Assembly (NCBI GenBank): GCA_964629015.1
Contig: CAZVMN010000008.1
Coordinates: 62,001 to 126,000, forward strand
Origin: Oceanococcus sp964629015
GTDB taxonomy: Bacteria > Pseudomonadota > Gammaproteobacteria > Nevskiales > Oceanococcaceae
DNA length: 64,000 nucleotides
Reading direction: 5' to 3'
Each line of letters begins with the position of its first letter. Within the stretch, counting starts at the first letter, position 1. The position numbers and the translations under genes were made by a program. Under the pieces are notes generated by a model that ran no database searches, was not told the DNA's origin, and saw only the letters and a list, made by a program, of their open reading frames with translations. Positions 34,975-43,799 of the stretch are shown one piece after another.

Positions 34975-35313
34975 TCAACGCATCAAAGCCCAGGCGGTGA
35001 CGCCGAGAGCGACCGCCCCCAAAGCGATGTGCAATGCCATCAGAGCTCCGGGGAAGGCGTGTTGGCGCTGACGCTTGAGAAACAGCAGCATACCGGTGGC
35101 GATGGTCAGAAAGATCGCCAGCAGTCGCCAGCCGTGCTCCGGATCGTTTTGATCCAAACTCATCACCAGCGTGACCAGCACGAGAGCGGCGAGCGCGCCG
35201 TGGACATACGGGCGGACATCGTCCATCACGGCCGCGCGCTGACGCCACTGCATCCAGACCCACAGGCCGCTCAGGGCAGCGCCGCACAGCAGCACGAACA
35301 AGGCCGTAATCAT
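34975..35313 (-). CDS. Small four-helix membrane protein, function unknown
   Basis: 112 residues with four hydrophobic segments (about 2-22, 41-60, 65-82 and 90-110) separated by short charged loops (QWRQRAAVMDDVRP, LKRQRQHAFPG). I recognise no catalytic motif. The ATG at 35313 lies just inside the end of the M16 protease gene, suggesting co-translation with it. A role at the inner membrane near the protease or TrmL cannot be inferred further. Confidence 0.65.
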   Translation of the reverse strand: MITALFVLLCGAALSGLWVWMQWRQRAAVMDDVRPYVHGALAALVLVTLVMSLDQNDPEHGWRLLAIFLTIATGMLLFLKRQRQHAFPGALMALHIALGAVALGVTAWALMR

Positions 35314-35315
35314 GT

Positions 35316-38066
35316 TCAATCCAACGACAATTCGGTCACCGGACCCCAATCCAGCGCGTTGAGAGCGTCGCGGTGGCTGGCCATGTCTCCGATCAACACC
35401 CAAGTCAGAGCCTGCGGGTGGACCAGTTTGCGTGCGCCAGCTTGGACGTCCTCAAGACTCATGGCGTTGAGTTGATCAACCAGTTGATTGTAGTAATCGT
35501 CGGGCAGATCCAGGCTTAAGATGCGGGCGGCCGAGCCGGCCAGCTGACCCAGCGACTCGTTGCGACCGGGCAGTGACAGGGTTTCGTTGCGCACCACCGC
35601 GCGTAACTCGTCGGCGCGGATCGGGCGTTTACCGATGAGATCGCGCAGCTCTCGCTGCACCTCACGCATGGAGGCAACCGTTTTGTCGCCCTGCACGCGG
35701 CTGTACACGATGAACGGACGCTGATCATGCGCGCTGAAAATGGCGCTGCCGGCGCCATAGGACCAATGCTTGTCCTCGCGCAGATTCATGTTGATGCGCG
35801 AGGTAAACATACCGCCGAATGCGGTGTTGGCAGCCTGCATGGCCAGTTCGTCTGCATCCCGCGGCGATGGGGCCAGGTGGCCGGCCAGAATGACGGTTTG
35901 CGGCGCGCCGGGTTTGTCGACCAGGAAAATACGCTGCTGTGGTGCCAAGGCTTGTTGCGTGGCCGACGGCGGCGGGCTGGCCTGATCGCTGATCCAATCC
36001 CCGAAGCGAGATTCCAGCAGCGGTTGAAGAGTGGCCATGTCGATGTCACCGACCACCAACAACTGGCTGTTTTGTGGCGCGATGCGCTGCTCATAAAAGC
36101 GCACGATGTCGTCCCGCGTGATCGACTGAACACTCTGCGTATAGCCACTGCCGGTCATGGGCACGCCGTAGGGGTGCTGATCGCCGTAGAGCAGTGGCGG
36201 CAGGATGCGCAGTGCAGCCTGGAACGGACTGGCCTTTTCCTGGGCGATCCCGGCCAGAATGCGCGGTCGCAGGCGTTCGATTTCCTCGGCCGGGAAGGCC
36301 GGGTCACGAATGATGTCGCGATAAATGTCGAGAGCTGGCTCCAGGCGTGTTGTCACCGCAGACAAACTCACGCTGTTGAGGTCGAGTGAAGCGCCGGTAG
36401 AAATGCTCGCGCCGAGCGTATCCAGCGCCGTGGCAATCTCCAGCGCGCTGCGCGAGGAGGTGCCTTCATCCAGCATGCCCATACTCAGTGTGGCCAGACC
36501 TTCCTTGCCCTTGGGATCGGCGGAATAACCGCCGCGGCTGAGCAGACGCATTTCCACCAGCGGCAATTCCCGCCGTTCCAGCAGGACCACGTCCAGCCCG
36601 TTGGACAGCTTGGCCCGCTGCATCGGTGGCAATTTCAGGGCTTTGGCGGCGCCCGGTTCAGGCAGTTGGCTGCGGTCCACATCATGGCCGCTGGTGCTGC
36701 CAGGTTTGCTTGGCTCCACGCGCAAGCGCAGGTGGCCTTGACTGAGCCAAGTGTCCAGACTGGCTTTCACGGAATCCGGTGTGGCAGCCCGCAGCCATTC
36801 CAGTTCATCTTTCCAGGCTCCCGGGTCGCCCGCGATCACCGCCGCGCTGGCCAGCAGGTCGGATTTGCCACCAAAGCCGCCAACCTGCTCCATGCCGCGC
36901 AGCATGCCGACATAAAGCCCGGTGCGGCTGCGCTCCAGTTCATCGGCGCTGGGGCCTTGTGCGATCAGCGTCTCAACCGCGTCGACAACCTGCGCTTCCA
37001 GTTCCGCGATGTTTTCGCCAGGACGCGCAGTGACCCAGACCATGAACTGCGAGCCCAACTCGCGTGGGAGCACGAAAGCGCCGACATCGGTGGCGCGTTG
37101 CTGCTCATGCACCAGGCTGCGATAGAGCCGACTGGTTTTACCGTTAGCCAGCGCGTCCGCGGCGGTTTGCAGATGAACCAAATCACGGCTGAAATTGGGT
37201 GCAACATTCCAGACGAAGTAGCTGCGCGCTTGCGGCACGTCGTCCTGAACGGTGACGCTGCGCGTGTCGCTCATCGGCGCTGGCCAGGCCTGCGGGCGCT
37301 GCAGGCGTGGGCCGGCTGGAATGTTGCCGAAGTATTCCTCAACCTTGGCTTTGGCGGTCTCGGCGTCGATGTCGCCAGCAATCACGATCACCGCATTGGC
37401 CGCGCCGTACCAAGTCTGGAACCAGTGTTTCACGTCATCCAGGCTGGCCGCGTTGAGATCCTCCATCGAGCCGATCACGCTCCACGAATAGGGATGACCT
37501 TCCGGATAGCTGTAGCGCGGAATCAGATCCCAGATCTTGCCGTAGGGTTGGTTTTCTCTCTGGCGCTTTTCGTTCTGCACCACGCCGCGCTGCTCGTCCA
37601 GCTTGGCCTGGTCGATCGCGCCGAGCAGATGGCCCATGCGGTCCGATTCCAGCCACAGCAGGGTGTCCAGCGAGGGGGTGGGGACATTGGCGAAGTAATT
37701 GGTGCGATCAGCATTGGTGGTGCCGTTCAAACCCGTCGCGCCGACATTCTCCAGCGGACGGAAGAACTCATCGTTGTAGTTTTCCGAACCGTTGAACATC
37801 AGATGCTCGAACAAATGCGCAAAACCGGTGCGACCGCTCTGTTCGTTTTTGGAACCGACGTGATACCAGACGTTGACGGCGACGATCGGGGTTTTGCGAT
37901 CTTCGTGCACGATCAGGGTCAGACCGTTGTCGAGCACAAAGCTTTGATAGTCGATGTCCGGCAACGGCAGTTCACCGGCGGCGGGATCGGCTGGCATCAG
38001 GCTGCAGGCCGACAAGCTGGCCGCAGTAGCCAGGCCGAGAAGAAGGGTCAACGGTCGTTTGATCAT
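35316..38066 (-). CDS. M16 family zinc metallopeptidase, two-domain lipoprotein
   Basis: 916 residues. The signal peptide ends in a lipobox (LSAC). The first M16 half has the inverted zinc motif HLFEH (about residues 84-88) with the distal Glu in LDEQRGVVQNEKRQ. The second half (from about 470) keeps the fold (EGLATLSMGMLDEGTSS) but lacks HxxEH, so it is the usual inactive partner domain. It probably degrades peptides in the periplasm. Its start overlaps the DUF4105 gene stop (ATGA). Confidence 0.93.
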   Translation of the reverse strand: MIKRPLTLLLGLATAASLSACSLMPADPAAGELPLPDIDYQSFVLDNGLTLIVHEDRKTPIVAVNVWYHVGSKNEQSGRTGFAHLFEHLMFNGSENYNDEFFRPLENVGATGLNGTTNADRTNYFANVPTPSLDTLLWLESDRMGHLLGAIDQAKLDEQRGVVQNEKRQRENQPYGKIWDLIPRYSYPEGHPYSWSVIGSMEDLNAASLDDVKHWFQTWYGAANAVIVIAGDIDAETAKAKVEEYFGNIPAGPRLQRPQAWPAPMSDTRSVTVQDDVPQARSYFVWNVAPNFSRDLVHLQTAADALANGKTSRLYRSLVHEQQRATDVGAFVLPRELGSQFMVWVTARPGENIAELEAQVVDAVETLIAQGPSADELERSRTGLYVGMLRGMEQVGGFGGKSDLLASAAVIAGDPGAWKDELEWLRAATPDSVKASLDTWLSQGHLRLRVEPSKPGSTSGHDVDRSQLPEPGAAKALKLPPMQRAKLSNGLDVVLLERRELPLVEMRLLSRGGYSADPKGKEGLATLSMGMLDEGTSSRSALEIATALDTLGASISTGASLDLNSVSLSAVTTRLEPALDIYRDIIRDPAFPAEEIERLRPRILAGIAQEKASPFQAALRILPPLLYGDQHPYGVPMTGSGYTQSVQSITRDDIVRFYEQRIAPQNSQLLVVGDIDMATLQPLLESRFGDWISDQASPPPSATQQALAPQQRIFLVDKPGAPQTVILAGHLAPSPRDADELAMQAANTAFGGMFTSRINMNLREDKHWSYGAGSAIFSAHDQRPFIVYSRVQGDKTVASMREVQRELRDLIGKRPIRADELRAVVRNETLSLPGRNESLGQLAGSAARILSLDLPDDYYNQLVDQLNAMSLEDVQAGARKLVHPQALTWVLIGDMASHRDALNALDWGPVTELSLD

Positions 38067-39946
38067 GGGGCGTAGTAGTAGTGGTAGCGCAGCGTCGCAC
38101 GGGTGCTGTGGTCAACATCACCCCAGTAGCGCTCCAGGTTGAACGACAGCGCATGCGCAGCGTTGAGAGCAAAACCATGCCGATAAACGGCGCGCCGACG
38201 CGACACACCATTGGCAAATTTTTCGCCGCCAAGTTCCAGACGCGCGGTGTGCTGGTCGAAATGCCACAGCAAACCGGTCAGAACACCGGCTGCCGGTTCC
38301 ACCTCGTGCGAGAACTGACTGTTGTGCTCCAGCCGCGCCATGGCCAGGGCAAAGGTTTGCACGCCCGGGGCCAGTGCGGTGCTGTAGCCGGCGCCGCCCG
38401 TCACATGCGCAACCTGACGCTCGCGGCCCGCAATCCATTCGCGCTCCAGCCCGGTGATGACTTTCCACGACAGCGGTTTGAAGAAACCATTGCGGGGGCT
38501 GAGTGAGAAGATATCGACCACATCGATGCGCTCAAGACGCACATTGCCGTCTTCATCCAGGCGCCCTTCAAAGTTGCCCAGATTGATCTGCGCGCCCTCG
38601 AGAAAACCGTAGCGCCGTTCCTCCAGGCTGTGCAGCGACAAGCGCAGGCCGAAGTTGAGATAGTCCAGATCTTCGACGTGGCCCAGGCCGACGCTCAGGC
38701 GGCGGCTGCCATGACCCAGATCGGGCGGGCCGGGAGCGGTTGTTTCTTCGCGCGGCAGGGCGTCGGCGTGATGGCGCAGGGCGCTCAGCAGTTTGAAGCT
38801 GGATTTCGCCGCATCGGCGTCGCGCTCCAGTCCGACTTGGCGGTAGCGCAAGTATTTGTAGGCCGCCTCAATTACGCGCGCCTGCATCGGGCCGTCCAGT
38901 GCAGTGAACCAATCCTGCTCCATCTGGGCCGGGTCCCGGCTCAGCGCGATCACCTGCGGGTGCAGGTAATCCGGGATGTAGCGCAGGCGATCTTTCAGCT
39001 CGCTGGCTTTGGATGGGCGGTACACGCGATCAGTGCCGAGGCCGTTGTCCAGCGCGCCGCGCACGGTATCGATAGGGATCGCGGTGTTCTCGAAGCGGTC
39101 AGTCAATTCCAGGCCCGGGCGGGCCACTTCGAGCAGCTCCATAACCCGATAAGAGCAATTTTCGTCAAAGAAGTAGTAGTCGAAATCGATTTCTTTGAGT
39201 TCCCACAGATGCAACACCATGCGCTCGGTTTCTTCGGCGTTGAGGTTGAGTGGGTATTCCCAGATGTCGCGATTTTCGTCGCGGTTGTACTCCTGAATCT
39301 TGCGGTAGTACTGCTCCACATTGAAGCGCCCCGGATAGCCGCCGGTGAGCCCTTTGAAGGCATAGAACATGGAATTGTCACCAGGGGTGACTTCGGCCCC
39401 GAAATTGACCGCCCAGGACAGCCATTCGGAGTGCGATTCATCGGCCGGGTCCAGCCGGAGCAGGGTGTGCCCGAACATCGATGACGGGCTGTTCAAGTAA
39501 TAGGACGGAAAGATCAAGGTGACCCGTTCGGCTTTGACGATGCTGCGCCATTGCTCGTAGTCCGGGCAGTTGACGCTGGGCAGTTGTTCGGACGAGAAGC
39601 CGAGTTGACTCTGTAGCCAGGATTCGCGTGCCGGAAAGCGGCAGCGGGCGTGCTGATTGTCCTGGGACTGCGGTGCGAAGAGCGCGCGCAGGGTCGCTTC
39701 GAGTTCCGCTGCGCTGTCGACGCGACCGGTCTGTGCCAGGAAGAACTTGTCATCGTCAACCTGGCTGCGGACGCGTGGCGTGTCCTCGTCGCCGCGACGA
39801 TCGTAGTGACCGAGATTGAGCCAGACAGGATCACTCGCGAGCTGCTGCTCCTGAGCTTTGAGGATGTAATCCTCGACGCTGGCAGATTCCGCCAGCGCGG
39901 GTGAGGCCAGCAAGAGTCCGACAACAGCAATCGTCAATGTCCGCAT
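38063..39946 (-). CDS. DUF4105 (Lnb N-terminal-like) periplasmic protein
   Basis: About 627 residues with a signal peptide (cleavage near ASPALAES). The DUF4105 region spans roughly residues 90-330 and has SMFGHTLLRLDPAD, FKGLTGGYPGRFN, IWEYPLNLNAEET and FDYYFFDENCSYR, whose conserved His and Cys resemble a papain/NlpC-like site. The C-terminal half looks beta-rich, possibly outer-membrane associated (LARMEHNSQFS, YHYYYAP terminus). The biochemical role is unknown. The ATG at 39946 is chosen at the signal peptide; the frame runs to 39994. A paralog lies at 40778. Confidence 0.8.
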   Translation of the reverse strand: MRTLTIAVVGLLLASPALAESASVEDYILKAQEQQLASDPVWLNLGHYDRRGDEDTPRVRSQVDDDKFFLAQTGRVDSAAELEATLRALFAPQSQDNQHARCRFPARESWLQSQLGFSSEQLPSVNCPDYEQWRSIVKAERVTLIFPSYYLNSPSSMFGHTLLRLDPADESHSEWLSWAVNFGAEVTPGDNSMFYAFKGLTGGYPGRFNVEQYYRKIQEYNRDENRDIWEYPLNLNAEETERMVLHLWELKEIDFDYYFFDENCSYRVMELLEVARPGLELTDRFENTAIPIDTVRGALDNGLGTDRVYRPSKASELKDRLRYIPDYLHPQVIALSRDPAQMEQDWFTALDGPMQARVIEAAYKYLRYRQVGLERDADAAKSSFKLLSALRHHADALPREETTAPGPPDLGHGSRRLSVGLGHVEDLDYLNFGLRLSLHSLEERRYGFLEGAQINLGNFEGRLDEDGNVRLERIDVVDIFSLSPRNGFFKPLSWKVITGLEREWIAGRERQVAHVTGGAGYSTALAPGVQTFALAMARLEHNSQFSHEVEPAAGVLTGLLWHFDQHTARLELGGEKFANGVSRRRAVYRHGFALNAAHALSFNLERYWGDVDHSTRATLRYHYYYAP

Positions 39947-39964
39947 GATGGGGGCACGGGGAAG

Positions 39965-40007
39965 TGAAAAACAGAAAGGCCCGGCATCCAGCAAGGATGT
40001 CGGGCCT
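39965..40007 (-). terminator. Rho-independent terminator behind the DUF3015 gene
   Basis: Arms AGGCCCGGCATCC (39977-39989) and GGATGTCGGGCCT (39995-40007) pair over 13 bp with one G-U-type mismatch and a five-base loop. Read leftward, the stem is followed by a T-rich stretch (TTTCTGTTTTT). It terminates the DUF3015 transcript and insulates the DUF4105-M16 genes. Confidence 0.9.
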
Positions 40008-40051
40008 GATATCAGGCCGGTTGCAGCCGGCCGCTGATTGTACGCAGGATT

Positions 40052-40528
40052 TTAGGCGGCGTACTTGGCCAGCTGCGGATCAGCTTTGATCAGGCTTTCC
40101 AGGCTGGCGATGACGTGGTCAGCGGTGACGTCGGCGCTCGGGAAGATCACTTCGAAGTTTTCGTGAGTCATGCGAGCAAACGTCGCACGGTCATCGGCTT
40201 CGATGCCGAAAGCCACGGCCACTGCGGTCAGGGCGTCGCCTTCACCACGTGCCACATCTTCGGAGAACTCGTCCAGCATGGCGCTGACCATAGCTTTGCC
40301 GCCATAGGTCAAGGTGCCGTCGGTGGAGCAGCCGTTGGTGCCCGAGGTCATGCCGAAGGTGTTGTTACCCGAGGTGCCGTTGGTGGTCGACGCCAGGAAG
40401 TGATAAACAATGCCAGACTGACCCTGGAACAACATGTTGCCCCAACCGCAGTTCGGGCCGCCTGGAGCGACAGCCGACGCCGCGTTTGCCGCACCCAGCA
40501 AAATCGCACCCGTGATCAATTTCTTCAT
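40052..40528 (-). CDS. DUF3015 family secreted protein
   Basis: 158 residues with a signal peptide (ending ANAASA) and the family core CGWGNMLFQGQSGIVYHF, then ASTTNGTSGNNTFGMTSGT. Family members are small periplasmic or secreted proteins of unknown function, common in gammaproteobacteria. The ribosome site is GGGGAG eight bases before the ATG, and the gene has its own strong terminator, so it may be well expressed. It lies between two DUF4105 genes. Confidence 0.9.
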   Translation of the reverse strand: MKKLITGAILLGAANAASAVAPGGPNCGWGNMLFQGQSGIVYHFLASTTNGTSGNNTFGMTSGTNGCSTDGTLTYGGKAMVSAMLDEFSEDVARGEGDALTAVAVAFGIEADDRATFARMTHENFEVIFPSADVTADHVIASLESLIKADPQLAKYAA

Positions 40529-40777
40529 TTTGCAACTCCCCTACTGATTTTCAGTGAATGAACCGGAAATATGGTCCGCCGCCATACTATGCCCGCCTTG
40601 TTGGCGCTCGCAAGTTACCGGCAACATGCCCTTGCCCCCTGAATCGGGGTGGTGTCACGCGGCCGAAAACGGCACACAGCGGCTGTGAACGTGGCTAAAC
40701 AACGGCACGATTGGCTTTGCGTAAACCTGGCGCACAGGCTTGTCCGCCACTGGCGGGGCGGGAATGCGACTCCGGTT
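40529..40777. promoter_or_regulatory. Divergent region between DUF3015 and the second DUF4105 gene
   Basis: About 250 bases up to the preferred GTG start on the right strand. The part next to the DUF3015 gene has the ribosome site GGGGAG (leftward). No strong sigma-70 promoter was seen in either direction, and the rightward start is uncertain because the frame is open from 40649. Confidence 0.25.
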
Positions 40778-42613
40778 GTGACTCAGATCACAGATTTCAG
40801 GCGGCAGCGGCAGGGCGATTGTGTTCGCGATTGGCGCATTTGGCTGGGCATTGCGCTGATGCTGCCGGCGATTTGCGCGGCCGCCAGCCTTGATGAGACC
40901 CCTCCGCTTGGTTCGCAACGCGCCTGGATGGCTTTGTTGCACGCCGACGACGACGGCCTGAGCCGAGTCGACAGCGACAGTTTTTTTCTCAGCCCCGATG
41001 GCCACCAGAATCCGCGGGCGGAATGGCAGGCGACTGTGCAGGAATTTGCGCGTGAGCCGTCGTTGCGTTGCCGTTTTCCGGCGCGCTGGGAATTGATGCG
41101 TGCGGAGAAGGCGCTTGCCGCGGCGCCTGATGTGGAATGTCCGGCCTATCAGCAATGGCGCCAACGGCTCAACACTCAGGGCGTGACGCTGGTGCTGGCG
41201 TCGGCCTATCTCGGCAATCCCTCCTCGACATTTGGTCACACCTTTCTGCGCCTGGATGCCGACGGCAATCCGCTGCTGGCCTGGGCGGTGAACTTTGCTG
41301 CGCAAACCCAAGATGCACCTGGTTTGAGCTATGCCCTGAAAGGTCTGGCTGGGGGCTACGCTGGTCGCTTTGGACTCGGCCCTTACTACGACAAAGTGAC
41401 CGAATACGCTTACCTGGAGCAGCGTGCTCTTTGGGAATATCGGCTCAAGCTCAATGCCGCCGAGATCGATTTTCTCCTGGCCCATCTGTGGGAACTGCGC
41501 GACGTCGAATTCGACTATTTCTTTCTGGATGAGAATTGCAGCTTCCAGTTGCTCGCCTTGCTCCAGGCTGTGCGTCCCGATTTGCCGTTGACCGACGGTT
41601 TTGAGTTGTTCGCCGCGCCGGTGGATACGGTTCGCCGTCTGCAGCGTTTCGGGCTGGTTGAACGGATTGACTATCGCCCCTCGCTGCGCGCCACCCTGCG
41701 CCTGCGCATCGATCAACTCAATGACCCGGAGCGTGAAGCCGTGCAGGCCGCGCTGGCCCCCAAGGGCGGTCCCATGCCTGAGTCGCCGCGTGCGCTTGAG
41801 ACGTTGGCCGATCTGGCGCGTTATCGCAGCGCCACGGGTGTGCTGGGGCGGCCGCCGTCCGAGGTGCAAAGGTCGCGCTGGCTGAGTCTGGAAAACCAGG
41901 CCTTGCAGGCCCGCAGTCAGGCTGTTGGATCATCGCTGTGGCAAGTCGCGACCGATCCCGCATCGCCGGATCAGAGTCATCGCACCCAGCGCATTGTCAG
42001 CGGCGTGCGCTTTCAGGAGGAGCGCAGCGAACTGCTGCTGGGTTGGCGCCCGGCCTTGCACGATGGGCTGGATGGTTTGCATGGCTTGTCCGCCGACAGC
42101 GAAATCTCGGTGTTGGATACGCGTCTTGGCGTGCGGGCCGGCACTTGGCGATTGCATGAATTCAGTCTGATCAAGGTGCGCTCATTGCCGCCGCGCGATG
42201 ACTGGTTTCGCCCCTGGTCATGGCAGGTTGGTGCGGGTTATCGGCGTGAGCTGGCTGATCCGCAAGGGTTATGGCGCGTTGAGGCGGGGCTGGGTTTGAG
42301 TTGGTCGTACGGCGTCACGCTCTCGCTCTTGGGGCAGGGCGCGGTGTTGCTGGGCGAAGGTGGCCAGCGCGGTGTTGAACACGCCGCCGAGCTATTGCTG
42401 CGCGGACATTGGGACGACCACTGGCCGTGGCGGTTGTCCGTGCAGCGCGCGCGTCGCCACGGGCAGATCGCCGGTGATGATGATTGGCGAACGGTGATGC
42501 GCGCCGGGCAACATTGGCAGATCAGTTCGCGTTGGGGGCTACGCTTGCAGTTTGAGCATGAGCGAGCCTCGCGTGAGGATAGGTGGGACTTCAGCCTGAT
42601 GAGATATTTCTGA
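40778..42613 (+). CDS. DUF4105 (Lnb N-terminal-like) periplasmic protein, paralog
   Basis: About 611 residues from the GTG at 40778, followed by a signal-like segment (IWLGIALMLPAICAAAS). The frame is open from 40649. The DUF4105 core has STFGHTFLRLDADG, LKGLAGGYAGRFG, LWEYRLKLNAAEIDF and FDYFFLDENCSFQ, closely matching the paralog at 38063. The C-terminal half again looks like a beta barrel and ends in SLMRYF, with a terminal Phe. The stop overlaps the PPTase start (TGATG). Function unknown; envelope location likely. Confidence 0.78.
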   Translation: MTQITDFRRQRQGDCVRDWRIWLGIALMLPAICAAASLDETPPLGSQRAWMALLHADDDGLSRVDSDSFFLSPDGHQNPRAEWQATVQEFAREPSLRCRFPARWELMRAEKALAAAPDVECPAYQQWRQRLNTQGVTLVLASAYLGNPSSTFGHTFLRLDADGNPLLAWAVNFAAQTQDAPGLSYALKGLAGGYAGRFGLGPYYDKVTEYAYLEQRALWEYRLKLNAAEIDFLLAHLWELRDVEFDYFFLDENCSFQLLALLQAVRPDLPLTDGFELFAAPVDTVRRLQRFGLVERIDYRPSLRATLRLRIDQLNDPEREAVQAALAPKGGPMPESPRALETLADLARYRSATGVLGRPPSEVQRSRWLSLENQALQARSQAVGSSLWQVATDPASPDQSHRTQRIVSGVRFQEERSELLLGWRPALHDGLDGLHGLSADSEISVLDTRLGVRAGTWRLHEFSLIKVRSLPPRDDWFRPWSWQVGAGYRRELADPQGLWRVEAGLGLSWSYGVTLSLLGQGAVLLGEGGQRGVEHAAELLLRGHWDDHWPWRLSVQRARRHGQIAGDDDWRTVMRAGQHWQISSRWGLRLQFEHERASREDRWDFSLMRYF

Positions 42614-43251
42614 TGTGCACGGTGTGGGTGTGCCGGGTTCCTGAATTGGCGCCGCGCAGCTTGCGTCCGCTGGCGCATGCGCTGCGTAATCAGATGCTTG
42701 GCCAAACGCTGGGTGCCGATGTGCGCATCAAGCGCGGTCCCTACGGCAAGCCCGAGCTCGTCGCGCCCTCAGGTTGGCATTTCAGCCTCAGTCACAGTCG
42801 CAATGTGGTGGTCCTGGCCCTGGGCCGTTCGCCCATCGGGGTTGATGTCGAGCCACGTGATCGGCAGGCGCGTTGGAGGGCTTTGGCGCAGCGGCAATTC
42901 CAGCCGGATGAACGCGCGATCCTGAACACGCTGGCCGGTGCCGCATATGAGCCTGCCGCGCTGGCGTTGTGGACCGCCAAAGAAGCGTGGGCCAAAGCCA
43001 CTGGCCTTGGGGTGGCGCGCATGGGGCAGGCGCCGAGCTTTGAGTGGCATGAGCGCGGCTGGTCGTTGCCGCAGGATCATCATGAGACTTTGCGCCAGTT
43101 CCAGGTTTGGGACGCAATGGTGCTCAGTCTTTATGGCCTGGATGCAGCGCTCGATGAGATTGATTGGATCGAATTGAGCGCTGAGCGGGACGATGAGCGT
43201 TGGCTGTTCGCGCCGAGCGGTGCTCACCCTGTGGCAGAATTTTGCCTATGA
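42613..43251 (+). CDS. 4'-phosphopantetheinyl transferase, Sfp type
   Basis: 212 residues with HFSLSHSRNVVVLAL, the metal-binding IGVDVEPRDR and the WTAKEAWAKA motif (Glu and Lys of the ACPS superfamily). It converts apo carrier proteins to the holo form using CoA. The ATG overlaps the stop of the DUF4105 gene and the stop overlaps ampD (ATGA), so it is translationally coupled to both. No polyketide or non-ribosomal peptide gene is in the window; it may serve a distant cluster or act on a fatty-acid ACP. Confidence 0.9.
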   Translation: MCTVWVCRVPELAPRSLRPLAHALRNQMLGQTLGADVRIKRGPYGKPELVAPSGWHFSLSHSRNVVVLALGRSPIGVDVEPRDRQARWRALAQRQFQPDERAILNTLAGAAYEPAALALWTAKEAWAKATGLGVARMGQAPSFEWHERGWSLPQDHHETLRQFQVWDAMVLSLYGLDAALDEIDWIELSAERDDERWLFAPSGAHPVAEFCL

Positions 43252-43799
43252 AAATTCTGTCGGATGGCTGGTTGACCGGGGTGCGGCGTTATCCGTCGCC
43301 CAATTGCGATGAGCGTCCGCAGTCGGATGACATTGATTTGTTGGTCATTCATGCCATCAGTCTGCCGCCGGACTGTTTTGGCGGGCCGCATGTGCGTGAG
43401 TTGTTCTGCAATGCACTTGATCCTCAGGCGCACCCATTCTTTGCCGAGATTGCCGAGTTGCGTGTGTCGGCGCATCTGTTCGTGCGCCGTGACGGCGGTA
43501 TACAGCAGTTTGTGCCTTTGACCGCGCGCGCCTGGCATGCCGGTCAGTCGCAATTCGACGGGCGCGAACGCTGCAATGATTTTTCCATCGGGATTGAATT
43601 GGAAGGCACCGACACACATCGTTTCACCCAAGCGCAATACCGTGCGTTGATCCGTCTGACCCATCTGATTCAAGCGCGTTGGCCAGCCATTACCCCGGCG
43701 CGGATCACCGGGCACAGCGACATCGCCCCGGGGCGCAAAACCGATCCCGGGCCGTTTTTCGATTGGGACCGCTACCGCAAGGCCTTGGATTCGGCGTGA
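43248..43799 (+). CDS. ampD: 1,6-anhydro-N-acetylmuramoyl-L-alanine amidase AmpD
   Basis: 183 residues. Zinc ligands H35 (LLVIHAISLP), H156 and D166 (ITGHSDIAPGRKTDPG) are all present and spaced as in AmpD, and there is no signal peptide, consistent with the cytoplasmic recycling enzyme. It cleaves the stem peptide from anhydromuropeptides. The ATG overlaps the PPTase stop and its stop overlaps the hydrolase ATG (TGATG). Confidence 0.95.
   Translation: MKILSDGWLTGVRRYPSPNCDERPQSDDIDLLVIHAISLPPDCFGGPHVRELFCNALDPQAHPFFAEIAELRVSAHLFVRRDGGIQQFVPLTARAWHAGQSQFDGRERCNDFSIGIELEGTDTHRFTQAQYRALIRLTHLIQARWPAITPARITGHSDIAPGRKTDPGPFFDWDRYRKALDSA

Noticed and set aside
36666..38075. 469-residue rightward reading frame
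   Set aside because: It lies antisense to the M16 protease gene, has no recognisable motif and atypical composition.
40655..41869. 404-residue leftward reading frame
   Set aside because: Antisense to the DUF4105 gene, with no domain and no ribosome site.
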